A DNA stretch of 64,000 nucleotides from Camarhynchus parvulus (lineage: Eukaryota > Chordata > Aves > Passeriformes > Thraupidae): positions 36,053,501 to 36,117,500 of the forward strand of contig NC_044572.1 in assembly GCF_901933205.1 (NCBI RefSeq), written 5' to 3'. The notes below the pieces were generated by a model that searched no databases, was not told where the DNA came from, and saw only the letters and a program-made list of their open reading frames with translations. Both the position numbers and the translations under genes were made by a program. Below are positions 13,401 to 26,578 of this stretch, piece after piece (positions within the stretch are counted from its first letter, which is position 1; every line of letters begins with the position of its first letter).

Positions 13401-16300
13401 TTGCACTATAACAAAAATAACTAATCAGTTCCTCTAAGAAGAAGCTATGGCTCCTTTATTTCTCTCAAAATATTCACAGTGCTTTTAGAGATGAAAAACT
13501 AAGTTCTAACAATGGCTATACCTACTCCTCAAGTGGAAGTAAGATAAAAATACACTTATTATAATACTAATCAATCAAAATTAGCTCCTGGTTCAATAAT
13601 GGCATTAATTTACTATGCAAAATATAGACAGGTCTTCCAGGTTTGTTCATTCTTGTCTTCCTTGAAATGCAGTAGATAAAATACATCTATTTTTGCATCA
13701 CATCCTTCCCTCCATTCTGATTTCATCAACTACATGTATATTCACACTGGTGAAACAGAAGAAAATATTCATGCTTCTGATTTGACAGATTAAAAAAACC
13801 AAAAAACAACAAAAAAGATTTGCAAGAATTCAAGAATTTTTCCAAAGAAACACAGGAAATAATTTATTAAAACTTACAGCTATACTGGTACACAACCCTA
13901 AGCTTGGCATGTGAGGATTATCACTCCACAGACAAAGATCTGCTTGGACACAGATGTAAAACTGAACAGAGCAGTTTACAGAATGGCTGTGCAAATGATT
14001 ATGTATCTCTAATCTCTAAAATATATAAGCAATAATCTGATAATCTAAAGGTTCCCTTCTCCTTGCATAATATATTGTTTGAGCAACAGAGGATTTCAAA
14101 ACTAAAATAAAGATGAGAAATATAGCAGAAATTAGTTTCTTAAAATCATGTCCTTGAGAACTTCATAATAGAGCAGAGAAAAAAAATTCATCAATTCTCA
14201 AACCAGCAACTTTCACCCATCCCCAAATGTGCTGTTTTAAAAGAATCAGCACAATTTCTAAACTTTCAAATGCTTTGAGTACTGTATTATTATAATTGCT
14301 TATATTTGACATTTTCATAACATAATATCGCAGGAGCTTTATTATTGTTCTTATTGTTTCAAAGTTTCTAAACTAAAAATTTCCCGATGGTTTATTTAAA
14401 TTAAAGATGCTTATCACCATTGGATGTTTTGAGCTTATGTTTCCTTTCACCAAATAAAGAGAAGCTTTTATAAACTTACTTTATTTGAAAATGTTTTTAA
14501 AATTACTACAACTTTGAACTCTATTCAAAGCTCAAATATTACCAGCAATAAAAAACATGAGGAAAACCAGAAAACTTTCTGTTACAGATATATAACAAAA
14601 GGTTTTTTATGTAATCAAGAACTGTGGAAACTGTTATGGCTTGAGCTTGACTTTGGAAAACTAGATTCAACTTTACATTATTTATGACTTATTTTGTTTC
14701 CCTGTTCTATTGCGCTTAGAGCAACTAACTAGATCCAGCTGGAGAACAAGAAATCACTTATTACAGAAACAGTCAAAATATGAAGTATTAACTGTCCTGA
14801 TGAGATGACTTTCCCTCTCATTTGGGTAAATGTACCACACTGCAAGCTATTTACTACTCTATTTACTAAGTTTGGGAAGTTCAGGGAAAAGGAGACTGAA
14901 TTCCTACAAAAGCCTGGAACACATTTTTAGCTCACATTTTAGTTAACTCATACTGATACTTGTACCCCAGCAACACAAATCAAAAGAAAACAAAGCCAGA
15001 ACAACTTTCCCTCCCCAAGAAGAGAGAGGTTTCTTAGAAGTACAGTTCTGATGTTCTGGTTTTTTTAAAGGCAAGAAATGACACAAAATAAAATATTGAT
15101 GCTAAGAAACTTTCTTACATGGCACTTCAGAACATATCTCTACCAAAAATTTTAAATTACTTCAGTTTACTGAATATAAACAAGCAAGATTTAGACTGTA
15201 AAATATAATAACCTGGAATCAGATCATCCTGAAACATCAGCATTAATTTTGGAACCTCTAACCAGAATTAAATGTCCAGTTTTTTGAAAGGAATGAAAGG
15301 TAGCTCTATATTCTGCATGTTTATTAAAAAGTAATTAAAAACCACATGAAGGCAGGCAGTGGAACAACATGTACGTGTAAAGTACCACATTATATTTTCA
15401 AGACTGGGCCCTAAAATAGGAACCACAGATGTTGAAAACTTCCTATGTCCTAGAATGCAAAATTGTGTCAAAAATGTGACCTTGTTATAACCTAAAGCTT
15501 ACAGATGGTATATACTTAACTCTGAATAACTTGCTATAGAATTCATACACTTAATGACAGCCATACATCTTGCTGTGAAGCACATACTTTGTTGCATCAG
15601 TTGCATACAGAATTTTTTGCAGAATCTGATAGGACAAAGATAAATACTTCAATTATCATTATGCATCTTTCTCCTCCCATTTACAATTATATAAGCTAAC
15701 AAAATTTTCTTGGTTGCTTGTTTGTCCCAACTTAATATTACTGGTCATCACTAAATTATAAGAATTCACCTGTCCACAAATTTCAGGTGTACTGAACCAA
15801 AATAAAATAAATTATAATATTTTTAAGATGCCCCTCTTGCACAGAATAAACACTCTCAGTAATTGCTACTCATCTTTGTTTTTTATTCACAATATCTCTT
15901 CAAAAATTGTGAGCCATTGTCTTGTGCATTTTCTCCTTTCTCACAGGGGAACAACATAAAAATATTTCAAGTGTCACAGGGAAGCTTTATCAATTCATGA
16001 GCTTCGTCGGAAGGTGGAGCTCTATACTTGCCTGTATCACCTAGAGCACATAAAATCTGCAACTCCATGTAAAAACACAGAACTACTCACAAAACAAACC
16101 TGCATTTAACTCCAAGATATAATTTGTTTCATAAATACAGCAGGCCATGTCTCATAATAAATAGCTCCTCTCCTAGTATTTGGAACAATTTTCAATATGT
16201 TACAAAAGTCACAATGAAATTTAGCCTTTTTAAGGTCTCCTCTTCCTTCAAAGAATAGGTTTGTATTCTTTAAAAAAATTGTAAGATAGCTGATACTTAC
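10480..16300 (-). other. TBC1D5: TBC1D5 intron between exons D and E (5.8 kb)
   Basis: The intron is bounded by donor GTAAGTATCAG at 16300 and acceptor TTTTAATTCTAG at 10480, both on the minus strand. It is mostly AT-rich. It contains a short GA tract at about 10502-10518 and a CR1 3' end at 12430-12664. I see no other gene or recognisable RNA. Small open frames at 11.2, 12.9 and 15.4 kb lack any family resemblance. Confidence 0.85.
12430..12664 (+). mobile_element. CR1 LINE 3' end, sense orientation
   Basis: The stretch reads from TTTAGATTGGACATAAGGAAG through GTGAATCACTGGCACAAGTTGCCC, TGGATGCCCCTGGAAGTGTTCCAGG and GGCTGGATGGGGCTTTGATCAA, to CCCTTCCAATCC and a terminal ATTCTATGATTCT. This is the layout of the avian CR1 3' end: the end of the RT ORF, the 3' UTR and the short terminal repeat. 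It is 5'-truncated, as is usual for CR1. The internal segment before CCTTCCAATCC is slightly diverged. It lies opposite in orientation to the host gene. It is an immobile relic and useful as evidence for an avian or reptilian genome. Confidence 0.93.
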
Positions 16301-16443
16301 AGGCATCTCGGATATACAACAACATGGCTACAAAAATGTAGTCAACTAAATTCAGGGTGATACTGTCAGCAAACAGAGCATCCCAGACAACCAGAAGATC
16401 CTGAAGAGGGAATTCACGTCCAAACAGGAGCCTTACCCATCGC
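16301..16443 (-). CDS. TBC1D5: TBC1D5 coding exon D (TBC domain, RWVRLLFGREFP)
   Basis: This minus-strand exon of 143 bp has acceptor CCCCTTTTTTTTCAG and donor GTAAGTATCAG. The first G completes CTG, the Leu shared with exon C. The exon then reads RWVRLLFGREFPLQDLLVVW, then DALFADSITLNLVDYIFVAM, then LLYIRDA, and ends with the first base of the next Leu codon. The RW..LLF.REF....L..WD.LF pattern is the classic C-terminal TBC-domain signature and the exact form is that of TBC1D5. Compared with the mammalian protein as I remember it, the loop after FAD (SITLN here) differs. That needs an alignment to confirm. Confidence 0.97.
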
Positions 16444-19400
16444 CTGAAAAAAAAGGGGAAAAGTTATGATTTGTATTTCTCTGTTTCACCAAGTATGGTA
16501 AAGTCAGGACATATATCCCAGGATTAGCTACAGTCCTAGAAATTTACCAGAAAATTCTGCAAAGTATCAAGACTTGGGATAAAGACTTAACTAATTGTGT
16601 TTGTGGAAATGTTACTGCATCTACATCAAAGAAATTATACTTTAGAGACTGTAGAAGCTTACTGACTAATATTATTATGTGGGTGACCCTCAAAGGACAA
16701 AATACATCAATCCCATATACCACATTTTTGAACATTTAATGTGATAGTGACCTAAGATGAACAGGAGAAAATGTTATGCAAGAATGGTCTGGAACAGCAA
16801 AAACAGGAGGGTGAAGCCAGTGTTTTATGAGAAGCTCTGAAAAGCCCAGTTAAGTGAAAGCCAGTTCAGAAGCAGATGCCAAACAGCAACTAAAATGGAC
16901 CAGGTCACAGTTACTGTGAAAGGGCTTTCTCCCTGTTATGGATGAAATTTTTTTTTTTTGCATTTGCAACTCCATATAAAATATGCTATGGATGCTATTT
17001 TCATTAAATCTCATTTAAATCTTTACCAGATTTAGTGATAATCTTCATGTAGACTATACTGTTAATTCCTATTCATCTCTGGGCTGTTTTCATACCTAGC
17101 AAAATGTGGAAATTTGTTATATTAAATGCCATATTTGCTTGAGGCTGGAAGCTTGAGATGCAGAAGAAGGAAACTGTTTCTCTAAGATTTCTCATTTCTA
17201 GTTCTGACTCACTGACTTGCTGACCTCAGGAAAAGCAGTTCTCTTCCCTGTTCCAGAACAGAGCCATTAGCTTTGTATCTTTTTAGGTAGGATTATCTAA
17301 GGTCACATTTGAATGAGCTAAAGAATAGTTAGTAACATTAATCCTGAAATAGTTATTACGAAATGGACTTAAAAATAATGAATTACATTTTTAGCTGGGA
17401 TATGCAAATAGCTACGCATGTGGAATCTGTTTATTCAGTGGCAAGAAAAGATTGATTGCAAATTTCTGCTAAGCAAATTAAGTCATTCTTTAAAACTCAC
17501 AAAAATTTCCAAAAAGGCAACTAGAAATTTCTTGTTCAAGATTAGTTTCACGCGTAAGAATTCATGTTTAACCACTTTTGTTCCAGAACTCATTGTTGCT
17601 TTAAGGCATCCAGGGTTTTGTAATTGCCTTTTTTTTTCTAATTCCAGTATAAAGAAAATACTGGACAAATTAATTCCAGCATGCCAGTCAGGCACGAGCT
17701 TTAGTATATATAGTATACTAAAGAATATAGTAACGATCTGCACAAAAAGACAGTCTCTTATAAAAGAATTTCAAAGGGACTGTTGTGAGTGAAGGTTGTG
17801 TTCACAAAACTTTTAGTTCCCAAGCCACTGGAACCATATGTACAATACACAAAAATATCCATGTACAGATTTAGAGATCACTACATAGAATCTTTTCCTT
17901 GCAAGATATGTTCCCTTTTAAAAGTGAAAATACATGATTTCAAAAGACAGCATCATTTCACTCTCATATCAAACATTTATGTTCTATGGTCTCATAACTT
18001 TTTATGTTAGTACAGTAATTACAGAAGTCCAATATTAGCTACAACAAAACAAAAACTCTGTATTTTCCTCTCTGATAAAAACCCCTTTCCTATGAGGACT
18101 TATTTTGAGACCTCAAAAAAGAAATCAGAACTGTTACACAAAAGCAAGGCTTAGCTGGTGCATTTAGTACCATGTCTATTCTAACTAAGGGGTTTTGCCA
18201 TAGGGCACATTAGCCTGCAGTGCCCAGCCTACAGGAGATTATTACCCTATGGTGACACAAACATTACTCAGACTCTGCATGAAGCCCATTACCTGCAGTA
18301 GCAACTCCTCCCACCTGTAAAACCACAACTTTCCAGTTACACAAACTGTTAGGCAAGAAATCTCAGCAAAGCCTGAAACATTTCAGCTGACTTTGCTTGC
18401 AACTACCCAAGTCTCACACAAAAGCCTTGCTAAGAGTCTAATACACTTCAAGAGAAAAAATACACCATGGTGTAATGGGATTTGTTATTAGTTCTTTATT
18501 AGAAATCTCTTTTGCTTCTTTACTACTTCATTATGCAGTGTTAATCGTTTGTAGATGCAGGTTTATTCTGCTCGAGCAGAAGTCATTCCTTTTTTTTCTC
18601 CTGCTTTTATATTTTCTCCTGGGAAAATTAAATCTCATTCCCCAGAGGTATCACGTTTCACAGATGTAGACTGCTGAAGAACAACTGGACTTCCTTTTGC
18701 AACCATAATATTGCTGTTAATTATTTGAACCTTCCTGTCTTAAAAAGAGTAAGCAATTCATACTGTTGTAAATTCATATATACTAAATGCTCTCTTATTT
18801 TTTTCAGCAACGTTTAGCTCACAGCATCTATTAACTGAGGGCCCTATTGCCTATGAACCATGCTGCCATATGGCAGGACTTCACTCAGCTTTTATATTCA
18901 TAAAAAAAGATCTTAATTCCTTAACTAAGTGTCCACACTGAAAAGCTGTCTTTCAAACTAACACATTTTTATTGCTTTTACAAGTATTTGCAGAGAATTT
19001 AAGACACCCTTAATAACTGCATTGCGCATGATAAACCTTTTCTTTTTGTTTCCTCCCCCCTTTTTTTTTTGTTGAGATGGCTGTCTGTGTTTTAATTATT
19101 GTTCTGTCCTGTTAATCTTGCCTTACATCTGTTACACCTGCAGACTGTGAAACTCACAATAGTATACCTTTTATCACATGTGGTAATACAATAATTCATA
19201 TTTTACCAGGCACACAGCAATTAAAATCTACAAAAAAACCCAGGTTCTTTAAAGCCATAATACACCAAGGTACTGCTACCTACATTGTAGAATATGTAAC
19301 TGTATCTTCCACTTATGATTCCTATATAATTAAACCAATATTCTCAAGAGATCAGTAATTACTAGCAATAGATAATGATTCATTAATGACCTTAAAATAT

Positions 19401-22400
19401 AGGGAAAGCAGGAGAAAACTCTGTGCTAGTACAGCCATAAAAGAAGGCAACAATCCAGCTTTACCAGTTTTAACTAACACTAAAACCATTTTGACAAGAG
19501 ATTTACAGGAGGATTCCACAGCCATCAAAACTTAAACTTATATTACATGTTCCATATATTTAGTTGCTTATCTTCTCAGTCTTCTTGTGAGGCAGAGAAT
19601 TCTTTTTAAGAAAATTAAATAAGCCCAAGAAATAGTTACAAATGAGGCAAAACAAACAGTTTAGGAATGTTTATGAGGCCAAAACAACACAATGAAATCA
19701 GAAAGAATAAGAAAAATTGTAACAACAGGAAACAGGAAAGCATCACTGTGCAGCTAAATGCCTTGATCTAGGACTTACAGGTTGACAACAAGGTGCCTAA
19801 AAAAGTCTATTGTTAGGAGCATGTTTTCAGTCATTTATACATTTGCGAAACTCAATGTTCAGTATAATTTCCACTCCAAGCATCTGCTCAAGGCTTGATT
19901 TTTTTTTTCATTCATTGATACTATTCATTAGAATAAGTCTAAAAAAATTCTGCTTGTGCTTAACTTAGTTTTTTCCACAAGCATTTCACTAAGGTCTAGA
20001 ATCGAAACAACAAGGTCTCTGGTATCTTCCTTTTTACTGTGCATATAAAAAAAAAGAGAAGCCTAAATTTGGTAATTCCTTGTTTGACCTAAACACAACA
20101 GAGTGAAGATTTCCACAGAGCATGTTCTGTTTCTTCCTAACTCTTGCCACCAGCCCAAAAATGCATCTGCTACCCTGTGCTTCATCCCAGCTGCACATTC
20201 TACATCCCCTGCAGGGCAAATGGTAGAAGTGTGCATCATGGCTACTGTCACTTGGGGGATGTGGTGGTGGCAGAGGATGCTGCTGCTCTGGTTTCCAATG
20301 CTTGCAAGACGAGTCAAGGTCTTTCAGAGAAAGGAAGGTCAGTAGGATTTTGCAGGATGTAATTTCATTTTCAGTGCAAGTTTTGCTGCCTTTTTTTTTT
20401 TAAATACGAAAATTATTTAAATGGACTTTAAGTACTGAAAAGAATACCATCTTATCAAAACTAAGCACTCGGAAGCTGAGAAATGCCAAAATTAACATCA
20501 GTTGTTTACTAACTGAGAAAATGATATGTAAGCTCTGTCTCTTTAAACTCTGTCATGAATTATGTTCAAGCAAACATTTGTAGCCAGTGCAATTTACTAT
20601 GTAAAGTCATGGTCAATAATTTAGGAGAAAGGGTAGACAGACTTGAGCTGTGATCTGCCTGTTCAAAAATAAGATGTGGAAAAAGGATGAGGAGCAACAT
20701 TTGTGTAACACTTGCAAAAGAACTTCAAATTACACAGAAGATGAAGACTTTAGCAGTTCAATGCCACCAGAAAGCACTACTCTGGGCAGACTTGGTGCCT
20801 GCACAAGGATTTCAGGCTGTGTTTCTAACCTATGGACACAAGTGGGCTGCAGATGAGATAGGCATGGGGGGTAACATGGGGGGTACAGTTCCTACAGCAG
20901 CACTCATCAACACTTGCATGGATGAGAAGGAAATACACAGCAAAAGCACTCTCAAAAAAAGACATTTGATTCCAGAAACTCTCACAGATTTGATAGTTGC
21001 AAGAGGCAGGGGGGAGACAGGTAAGTTCAATCAGAGGATGTTTATGGTAGATCACTTTCTTTTAGTGACATGAAGGAGACCAATCAAGACAAGCCTTAGC
21101 AGCATTCCAGCTTGGACCTGTTACACAGTCCATTTCTCCAGTGCTCCATCTCCTTCCTTAATAAATCGCATTTTTATTAAAACCATCATGGCTATATTTG
21201 GTTCAGGATTTTGTTCTGAGTGTCCTAAAGAGATTAATAAAACCTTCAAATCATACAAGACAGAGAAGGAAACACGCCTGAAGTATAATCACAACTTGTT
21301 CTTTCAGCTACTCTTCTACAAGGCTTTTGTGGAAGGGCAGTACTGCTTATGGTGCATGAGGAACTTAATGATCACAGATGAGAAGAAAGGCAAAACAGCT
21401 AAGTGTCACAATTAACAAAATGGCATTTCTAAGATAAACAAAACCTTATTAAAATCCAATATTTTGTCAGAACAGAAAGAAGCCTGTGAAATCCCTACAA
21501 AGCCAAAAAACTGGTATAAGAAGTTATGTGGGAAGCTCAGCAGACTTTCAAGGATTTACAGAGACTTCTAATGTGTTCGATTTAAACACTGAGAATTTTG
21601 CACACGGCATACCCTCATATGCACACTACCCATAAATGATGTACAGTGTGATATTGTTGCAGCATATGCTCCATTTTTTGCCTTAATCTACTTAACTTGT
21701 GAAGGGAATGAAAACAGACATCTTGCTAGAAGATGTGTTTACTTCAACCATAAATTCAAATGTTAATTCTGGATTTATTAGATAAAATTATGTGGCCTTT
21801 GTCATTTGAGAAGGCAGACAGGATGATCAGATTTTCCTTAGGCTGTAAAACATTTAAATATTATAGATTTCTACCACATTGTCTCCAGCAGTGTATACTG
21901 ATTGTAAAAAAGTGTGTGTGATAAGGAGGGAGAAAGTATGTGCCAGCATCTAGCACATCATTCAGCTTCTCCTTAGACTTAGAGATAATATTGAGTATAT
22001 AAAAAGATTGATCCTTCTTATGTGTGTCTACCTTATCTGTTTAAGTAATTTCAGACTTGTACATGGAGTACTATTCTGCTACAGAATGACATACATGCTT
22101 TAATATGCCCGTGATCCGGGTGGGATTGTCCTGTCCTGGACTCCCATCAAGGTTGTTCACTTCACCCAGCTTCTCCTGTACTGGCTGCATGAAGATTTGG
22201 TGGATCATTGCACCAAATACAGGAATTATGGCCCTACTGCTGGGTGGATACACAGTCAGTTATTTGGTTTCCCTTTTCCATTGCAAATTCTGTTTGGTTT
22301 GTGGTCACATTCGTACAGTTTTAAGTTTTACACAGCTATATTAAAAACTCCCCAACTTGAAAAAGTATGATATCCACAAGCTTTCTGTTCCACAGTTTAG

Positions 22401-23050
22401 AAACAAGGGTCTTAATGCAAAGACAAAAATCAAAGTGTTTGATAACAATTCCAATAAAAAGAAACTAGACATTTACATTACAGATTTTATCTGTTTCAGA
22501 CCTACCATAAGTTTTCCTGTTAGAAAAGAAGCATTTAAAATTAAAGAATAAAGATAATAAACACTCATTTATTAATATAAATCTACTCAAATTCAGACTA
22601 AGTGATGAGCAATAATATTGTACATAGTTTACTTTGTTGCCTTCCTTCCACTTGGGAAAAAGGTTTTGATATGCTCTGTTGACATTTCCTAGTACTGTAC
22701 ATATCCTGAACTTTTTAATATTAATTACCTTATCAAACATAGACTAGCATATCTCTTTAAAACAAACGCCTTGAATTTTTTTTTTTACTGAAAATTGACA
22801 CAAGCATCTAGTTCTTATGTGGATTATTTCCTTTCCCATTTGATTTCTTTCAGATTGCTAGCAAAGATTACTCAGTTTTGCATTAAAAAAATTCTATGTG
22901 TTTCGGGAAAACTCTATGCATTTCCTTACTAATGAAGGTTTCTCTTTCCAAAAAATGAATTCTTAATAATTACCTTTCCTTCTTACTGCAATTTACCCTT
23001 CTCTGAAAAAGCACTTACTGCAGTTTTAAGCCAGACCAATTCTAATATAC
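16444..23050 (-). other. TBC1D5: Giant TBC1D5 intron, part 1
   Basis: This is the 3' portion of a 41.6 kb intron, AT-rich and mainly featureless. Two small inverted repeats lie close together at 17644-17664 and 17699-17723. Two unidentified open frames occur at 20.1-20.35 and 20.69-21.07 kb, and a GC-richer stretch of unknown origin lies at about 22090-22260. I recognise no gene, RNA or transposon family here. Confidence 0.75.
17644..17723. other. Two adjacent short inverted repeats
   Basis: CCAGTAT (17644-17650) and ATACTGG (17658-17664) form a perfect 7-bp stem with a 7-nt loop. CTTTAGTATA (17699-17708) and TATACTAAAG (17714-17723) form a perfect 10-bp stem with a 5-nt loop. They are AT-rich and may be chance or cruciform-prone sequence. 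No terminal inverted repeats of a transposon are evident. Confidence 0.6.
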
Positions 23051-23059
23051 TCAGAAATG

Positions 23060-23250
23060 CGCTCAAAGGAAAAAAACCAAACAAATGTTACTCCTATCCT
23101 CAAAAAGGTTAAGAAAGATCCAAGGAACTACAGGCCTGCCAGCCTCACCTTGATCTCAGGAAAGATGATGAAGCAGCTAATTCTGGAAACCATTTCCAGG
23201 CACGTGAAACAAAAATACCATAAGGAGTGGTCAGTAATTGGCTTTCCTTT
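23060..23250 (+). mobile_element. CR1 LINE reverse-transcriptase fragment (relic)
   Basis: In the plus-strand frame the segment reads VTPILKKVKKDPRNYRPASL, then TLISGKMMKQLILETISRHV. This matches the NYRP.SLTS..GK..E..IL region of the CR1-type non-LTR reverse transcriptase, the conserved block just before the HGF...S motif. Homology fades after about 23250, and the expected motif is degenerate (VIGFPLTLNF). It is a short, decayed piece lacking the endonuclease, the catalytic YADD motif and the 3' end. It lies opposite to TBC1D5. The open frame 23057-23395 extends past the homologous part by chance. Confidence 0.88.
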
Positions 23251-26050
23251 AACACTAAATTTCAAAAACAGAGCTAGGAACTTGAATCTATTTAGAAGAG
23301 AAAACAGAAAGAAATTTCCTAAGTTTTCAGCATGGCAGATGGGAGAAACTGGACCTTTAGATGCAAACTTATACTGTGGATGTAACTCTAAGTGATCAGA
23401 GACTTGCACTGAATGTAGCATTCAATTTAAGAAATTCTCTGCAGTGGCAGAAAAGTACACTGTTCAGCTTCTTTTTCACTCCTCCTAACCATTACAAGTT
23501 GAAACACTTCAATTTTAGTCTTGCAGATAAATAACACTTTATAAAGGCTTAGTAATTAATGGCCGTTCAAGCACTGCATTGACACTGCCAGCCTGTGTTT
23601 GCAGCAAATACAGGAGTTACTGGACAAAAACAATTTACTGAACATTCCTTAGTGTGAAAGGTAGATAACAATGTTGTACTCCAGAAGTTACCTGCAGGAA
23701 GAATGATCACAATGAAATAGATAACATACTTTCAGCCATTGCTGATTTTTTAAAGAACAGAAATTCTAGGCATGTGTTATTATTTTTTGAAAAGGTGGGT
23801 CAAGTTGACAAAAAAGATCACAGATCAAAACCAAGGCATATGTTTTTTCACTTTGGCCAAAATGCAGATGTTACAAGATGAAGAATTTAGCTGTTACATC
23901 ATTACTTATTTAGCAGTTATCTGGGCTAAATTGTGCTTTCATTCAAAGGAAAAAGACTGAAGAATATTGCTGTGTTTCTTCGAAACAACTGAATTGAGAC
24001 AGCTCAGGCAATGTTCAGATTTAAAGAGCGAGGATCATCCTGATAAAATTATGGTGACAAACCAGAATGACGAGAGGGGAGTGATACATTATACTGGAAA
24101 AAACTACTTTAAATTAAATTATAAATACCCCTTAAGTGCACAGAGTATGAGACTTCATCTCATCTTCATCTTCACACTCTGTAAACCCCAAATATAATGA
24201 CCAATATCTGCAATAGTAAGAGAAAGATACAGGAACCTGAAGGTGCGCCTACTGAATCCTTAATGTTCTTTGCCTCTGTGCAATTAAAACCTACAGTCCT
24301 AAATACTGATGATGCATGTGCATTTTGTTTTGAAAATTGCTGCAGAGTAGCAAAAACATTTTCTTTTTTTTGACAAAAATAATTACAGGTGAATGATTTT
24401 AAACACTGTTTGCTGCAATAAACCTATTGAAACAAAAGAGGCACTTCTAAATCAGTGAAGTTCCTACTGATATCAGCTATTAGCAATTAGGAACTCCACC
24501 CCCCCAACTTTTCCATCGTTAAACAGCAATGATTAAATTTGGTTTTAAAGTGGAGAAATTATATTAGAAAAACAACTCTCAGTGTTGCAATTAAAGCACA
24601 GTTCTTAAGATGATAAAATAAATTTGCTAATAACTTTATCCATTGATTCAAAATGCATGCAGTAGGTTTAAAAGATACGATCCTTTTGTAGAATTTCTCC
24701 TTAAAAGAGGAGTCTATAATATTTCATTGTTCCATATTGTCAAATATTCTACAGTGTCAGTACATTTTTCTCTAGAAGAGTTAATAAAATGATGTGCATT
24801 TTAAAATAAAAGGAAGAGAGATAATTTTGTTAATAGCTCTAAGGTAAAAAAATAAGCACTGATAAAATATGATAAAGTTTATAATCTATCCTTGAGACCT
24901 CTCTATTACAATTGAATAAAATGTCTTTTCTGTCCATAAAATACTGAAATCTACAATTGAACCATCTTTCTGTCACCCTGTAGTGAAATGTGAAACGAGC
25001 TACTTTTTTCTGGTGTGCCAAGAAGCTATCTGCCTGTGTCCAGGAATGGAGCTGCTACACTCTGTATTCAAACCCTCAAGGGAACATGTTTGTTGTGAGT
25101 ATATAACCAGTTTACCAATCCCTGTTAGGTTTTTTCCCTCTCTAATCCTGCTTCTCCATCCCAGGTGTTTTTTGGCGTAACATAAAATTCAGCTGATAAA
25201 AAAGACATTTTTAGGTTTTCCTGCATGCCCTCTTTTTAATAATTGGTCTGTAGTAGGTCAAACTGACTAATTTTTTTTTTATAGGAACTGCTATCAGATG
25301 AGACCAAGCTGCATAGGACCAATGAAGTTTTTAAATGCCCCCATAACTGCTTATATTATCAGTTTATTTATTTTTGGAGGTTTTTTGTGTTTTTATCACA
25401 ACCAACTTATTGAGAGACCACATATTAGTAGAATTATATGAGATAGACCCTTTTATGTATTGTTAGTTTGATTTTTATGAAGTTTATTTTATCATTTTAC
25501 TGCAAAAAAAAGGTGTGGGAAAAGCTTCTGATATTTTTCTTATGGATGTAGAATTTTGTCTCAATCAAATGGGAATCAGTGAATTCAACCAAATTTAGCC
25601 TGGGAGCTAGTACACAGATTTATGAGTGAATCATACAAATTAAGGAACATATATTAACCTTCCCACTTCTGCCTCAGAAGACTTTAGATTTATGATAATC
25701 TGGCTACCTTTTTCAGAGATATTAACCAGTCAACTAAATAATCTTAATGAAAGAAAATTTCACATGGGGAGCTGAGTTCCCCATCCTAGACCAGAAGGAA
25801 GGACAGCCATGGACTGTAAACAAGACATGGACAGAATACCAGCTACCATGTAACTCTAACCACTTATGGAACCTAAATATTACATTGTGAATTACCACTT
25901 TTATTCCACAGAGTATGGGCTTGGTGGAAGGATGTGTTTGCATGAGACCTTTTTACTCATAGATAGCCTAGTTGAAGGTATGAGTATTCACTCCAATTTT
26001 TTGTGTTCATAATACCATTAATATGAAGACAGATGATTTTAGCACTCTGA
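23251..26050 (-). other. TBC1D5: Giant TBC1D5 intron, part 2
   Basis: This is AT-rich intron sequence. A block at about 23530-23700 (AGTAATTAATGGCCGTTCAAGC and following) is more complex than the surroundings and could be conserved, but this is only an impression. I see nothing else I can name. Confidence 0.65.
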
Positions 26051-26396
26051 TGTGGTAATCACATATCCTCTGAACAGAGAGAGACAAAGCTCTCCCAGGA
26101 TTTTCCTGGGAAGCTGTGAGAAAGCCCAGAGAAAGAATTAAAACAATTATTATCTCAATTTCTGCACCTGGCAGGCAATCTTTGTTTGTCAAAGATGTTT
26201 ACAAGAAGGAGTTGTCCCTTCTTGACCGATAGGTGAGAGAAGACTCCTAAAGGCCAATCAGGTCTTAGGTCCACCACTGTTTCTATAAGAACTGTGGATT
26301 TCTAATAAAAAGGTGCCTTTTCATGTCTTCTGATGACGGAGTCTATGTATCATCTTCGTCTGCCCCTGATACCCCTTCGGTGATACCCTAATCATG
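26051..26396 (+). mobile_element. Solo LTR of an endogenous retrovirus (probable)
   Basis: The element starts TGTGGTAATC and runs to about CCCTAATCA. Inside are, in LTR order, a short stem (CCCAGGA/TCCTGGG, 26094-26110), a TATA-like TATAAG (26284-26289) and an AATAAA signal (26304-26309). A C/T-rich tail with repeated GATACCC-like units follows. Wording such as CACCTGGCAGGCAATC and GTTTACAAGAAGG resembles songbird LTRs as I remember them. No internal gag, pol or env follows, so it is a solo LTR. I could not find a clean target-site duplication, so the right edge is uncertain. It lies opposite to TBC1D5. Confidence 0.72.
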
Positions 26397-26578
26397 CCCT
26401 ATGATATCCTACTGATGCCCCTACCGTTGTATTTTCATTTTCATAATCACTTTGTATTTGGCAATGATACTATCCCTCTTCTTTCTCTTTATTTTTTTTT
26501 TCCTTCTGTCTGCTATGTGAAAATTACCACCATAGGAGAAGATTTGGAATAAGCAGCAGCAGGAGAGAAATAACAAAA

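Noticed and set aside
23057..23395. Reverse-transcriptase-like frame as an intact gene
   Set aside because: Only a short CR1 RT segment is recognisable, and the catalytic motif and the rest of the ORF are absent. It is a relic.
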